A stretch of DNA of 22,134 nucleotides from a virus, in IMG/VR virus record IMGVR_UViG_3300050033_000270, positions 1 to 22,134 of that record; one strand, written 5' to 3'. Positions within the stretch are counted from its first letter, which is position 1; each line of letters starts with the position of its first letter. A program made the position numbers and the translations under genes. The notes beneath the pieces are model-generated. The model saw only the letters and a list, made by a program, of their open reading frames with translations, was not told where the DNA came from and did not search any database. Of this stretch, positions 20,733-22,134 are shown in pieces.

Positions 20733-22134
20733 ATGGCGGGAACTCCTCTGCCTCAGAATAACGGGACACCCGCTCCGACGATAGCTCCTACGGCAGTCGT
20801 TAGTGCTCCAGCACCGCTCGCAACATCAGCTCCTATTATGCCCGCGCCAGTTGCTCCTCTTGCGTCTGCACCTATCCAGACCTCCCAGGACATACCTCCG
20901 AATTACACGGCACCGCGTCCGATCGCTACACCTGCGATTGCTCCAGTTTCAGTCGCACCTTCGATCACTACACCGATCAATACACAGCTTGATCCTCAAG
21001 TACTTACGGTCATGCGTGCCATCCGTCAGGCGGAAGGTGGCGACTATACAAACACTACGGGTGACGGTGGAGCATCTTACGGTGCCTTTCAATGGAACAA
21101 CGGTGGAAAACCAGTTGCACCAGGTCAGACTCCTGCGAACTGGCAGACGGCTGCACAGAAATATCTCGGTGACTCGAGCGCTCCCATGACGCCCGCGAAT
21201 CAGAATTATGTCGCCTATCATCAGATCCTCGACTACAAGAATGCTGGTCTCACTCCAACATCTATCGACGCTCTTTGGAACGGAGCAAAATCTGATCCAA
21301 ATAATCCTGGTCAATTCATCCACATCAGTCCGCAAAGAGCAGCGACATTCCAGACAAATCTCCAAGCAAATATAAGCGGTACAGCACCAGATCTCACATA
21401 CAAAGGAGATCCAAACGCCGTACCAGGTGCCCCTACTGGTAATGGAACACCCACAGCTCCTACATATGGAGCTACATTCCCTGCGACGGCTCAAGATAAT
21501 GGATTCGTAGCTGGTTTCAAGGCGCTCGGGAATATCCCATCATCGGTGTACGGTCTCGGAGCTGGTGTAGCAAATATGTTGATGCACCCGATAAATACGG
21601 TCACAACGCTCGGTGAGGGAGCGATCGGCGGTGTCGAGAATCTCACTGGTCAGAATCCTGGAGCTCCAGATGTAAACCAGCAGACCGCAAACGCTATCGG
21701 AAAGGCTTTGGTAGATCGATATGGCTCTCTTGAGGCTCTTCAGAATACTGCGACGAATGATCCCATGGGCTTTGGCACAGATATTGCATCTCTGCTCGCA
21801 GGTGGCGCAGGTCTAGTCGATACAGCTACGGGTGCAGCAGCTAAAGCAGGTCTACTGGCAGAAGGGACTGATGTCGCTGGTACACTTGCTCGCGCTGGTG
21901 AAGAAGTCGCAGGTGGCGTAACAGCCCCCGTGGTGAATGCAGCGGGCGCGATCGGGACTAAGGCAGCAGACATCCTCGCTGCTCCTGATGTTGGTGCGAT
22001 TGAGGCAGCACAGCGTACTGGTGTCACTCTTCCTGCTGGTGCGATGACGACGAACCCTGTCATCCAGCGTATCGAGGCGCTCGCGACACTCGGCGAAGGT
22101 GCAAGCAACTATGAGAAGATCTACTCCGCAGCAG
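20733..22134 (+). CDS. Large virion protein with lysozyme/transglycosylase-like domain (partial, 3' end off window)
   Basis: Open from ATG 20733 to the right edge (467 residues visible, no stop). Residues 1-85 are Pro/Ala-rich and disordered. About 86-215 contain RAIRQAEGGDY with E101 as candidate catalytic acid and GASYGAFQW at 113-121, a layout like small lysozyme-fold or transglycosylase domains carried by tail or ejected proteins; the family is not certain. After about 250 the chain is Gly/Ala-rich helical (FKALGNIPSSVYGLGAGVAN, MLMHPINTVTTLGEG), resembling large polyvalent virion proteins ejected with DNA. Likely role: local peptidoglycan opening at infection. It starts 3 bp after the preceding TAA at a TAACCTATG junction. 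Confidence 0.65.
   Translation, partial: MAGTPLPQNNGTPAPTIAPTAVVSAPAPLATSAPIMPAPVAPLASAPIQTSQDIPPNYTAPRPIATPAIAPVSVAPSITTPINTQLDPQVLTVMRAIRQAEGGDYTNTTGDGGASYGAFQWNNGGKPVAPGQTPANWQTAAQKYLGDSSAPMTPANQNYVAYHQILDYKNAGLTPTSIDALWNGAKSDPNNPGQFIHISPQRAATFQTNLQANISGTAPDLTYKGDPNAVPGAPTGNGTPTAPTYGATFPATAQDNGFVAGFKALGNIPSSVYGLGAGVANMLMHPINTVTTLGEGAIGGVENLTGQNPGAPDVNQQTANAIGKALVDRYGSLEALQNTATNDPMGFGTDIASLLAGGAGLVDTATGAAAKAGLLAEGTDVAGTLARAGEEVAGGVTAPVVNAAGAIGTKAADILAAPDVGAIEAAQRTGVTLPAGAMTTNPVIQRIEALATLGEGASNYEKIYSAA

Noticed and set aside
1-22134. CRISPR array, IS element or integrase/attachment site
   Set aside because: The only repeats seen are the short ones listed, with no regular spacers, no transposase-like product and no recombinase in the window.

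Overview
The window is a contiguous stretch of a tailed dsDNA phage or prophage (Caudoviricetes). Every supportable gene is on the + strand and packed head to tail, often with 4-bp ATGA overlaps. It contains a recognisable packaging and capsid block: a small-terminase candidate, terminase large subunit, portal, scaffold, and a DUF5309/SU10-like major capsid protein. The host cannot be named. The base composition looks close to balanced. TGA, TAA and TAG are all used as stops, so there is no sign of a recoded genetic code. Shine-Dalgarno sequences are nearly absent, and several operon-leading genes have a TAnnnT -10 box exactly 6 nt before the start codon. That is the geometry of leaderless mRNAs, and it implies a host that tolerates leaderless or SD-independent initiation. 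Actinobacteria, Deinococcota and Patescibacteria are possibilities, but this is inference.

Layout. 1-1574: very small, mostly unrecognised genes, including a 22-residue acidic peptide, a zinc-knuckle protein, two proteins sharing an N-terminal motif, and one gene that appears frameshifted. 1571-5615: terminase and portal block. 5616-5786: a short interval holding an intrinsic terminator, a promoter for the next gene and a possible 36-codon ORF. 5787-7332: scaffold and major capsid protein, closed by a second terminator (7352-7379). 7397-13075: a nine-gene operon of glycan-modifying enzymes placed inside the virion-morphogenesis region. It holds two small accessory proteins, a 785-residue GT2-TPR-GT4 fusion, a 58-residue protein, a cytidylyltransferase, a NodS-like methyltransferase, a polysaccharide-deacetylase-like protein and two GT2 glycosyltransferases. 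13113-22134: connector, small beta-rich virion proteins, a glycine-rich protein, a tandem-repeat protein, a probable beta-propeller protein, two Ser/Thr/Ala-rich virion proteins and the start of a large protein with a lysozyme-like domain that runs off the window. I saw no tape-measure protein, sheath, tRNA, CRISPR array, integrase, IS or lysis cassette.

How the parts may work together. Promoters appear before 38, 688, 1571, portal (3399), scaffold (5787), the sugar operon (7397), connector (13113) and the 17105 tail gene. Two terminators isolate portal, capsid and sugar transcription, and in both the -35 element of the next promoter falls in the terminator hairpin. The sugar operon encodes no flippase, polymerase or membrane segment that I can see. 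I therefore favour decoration of a cytoplasmic target, for example the Ser/Thr-rich virion proteins downstream, over construction of a secreted surface polysaccharide. The best candidates for something new are the leaderless-promoter architecture and the virion-embedded glycosylation operon.
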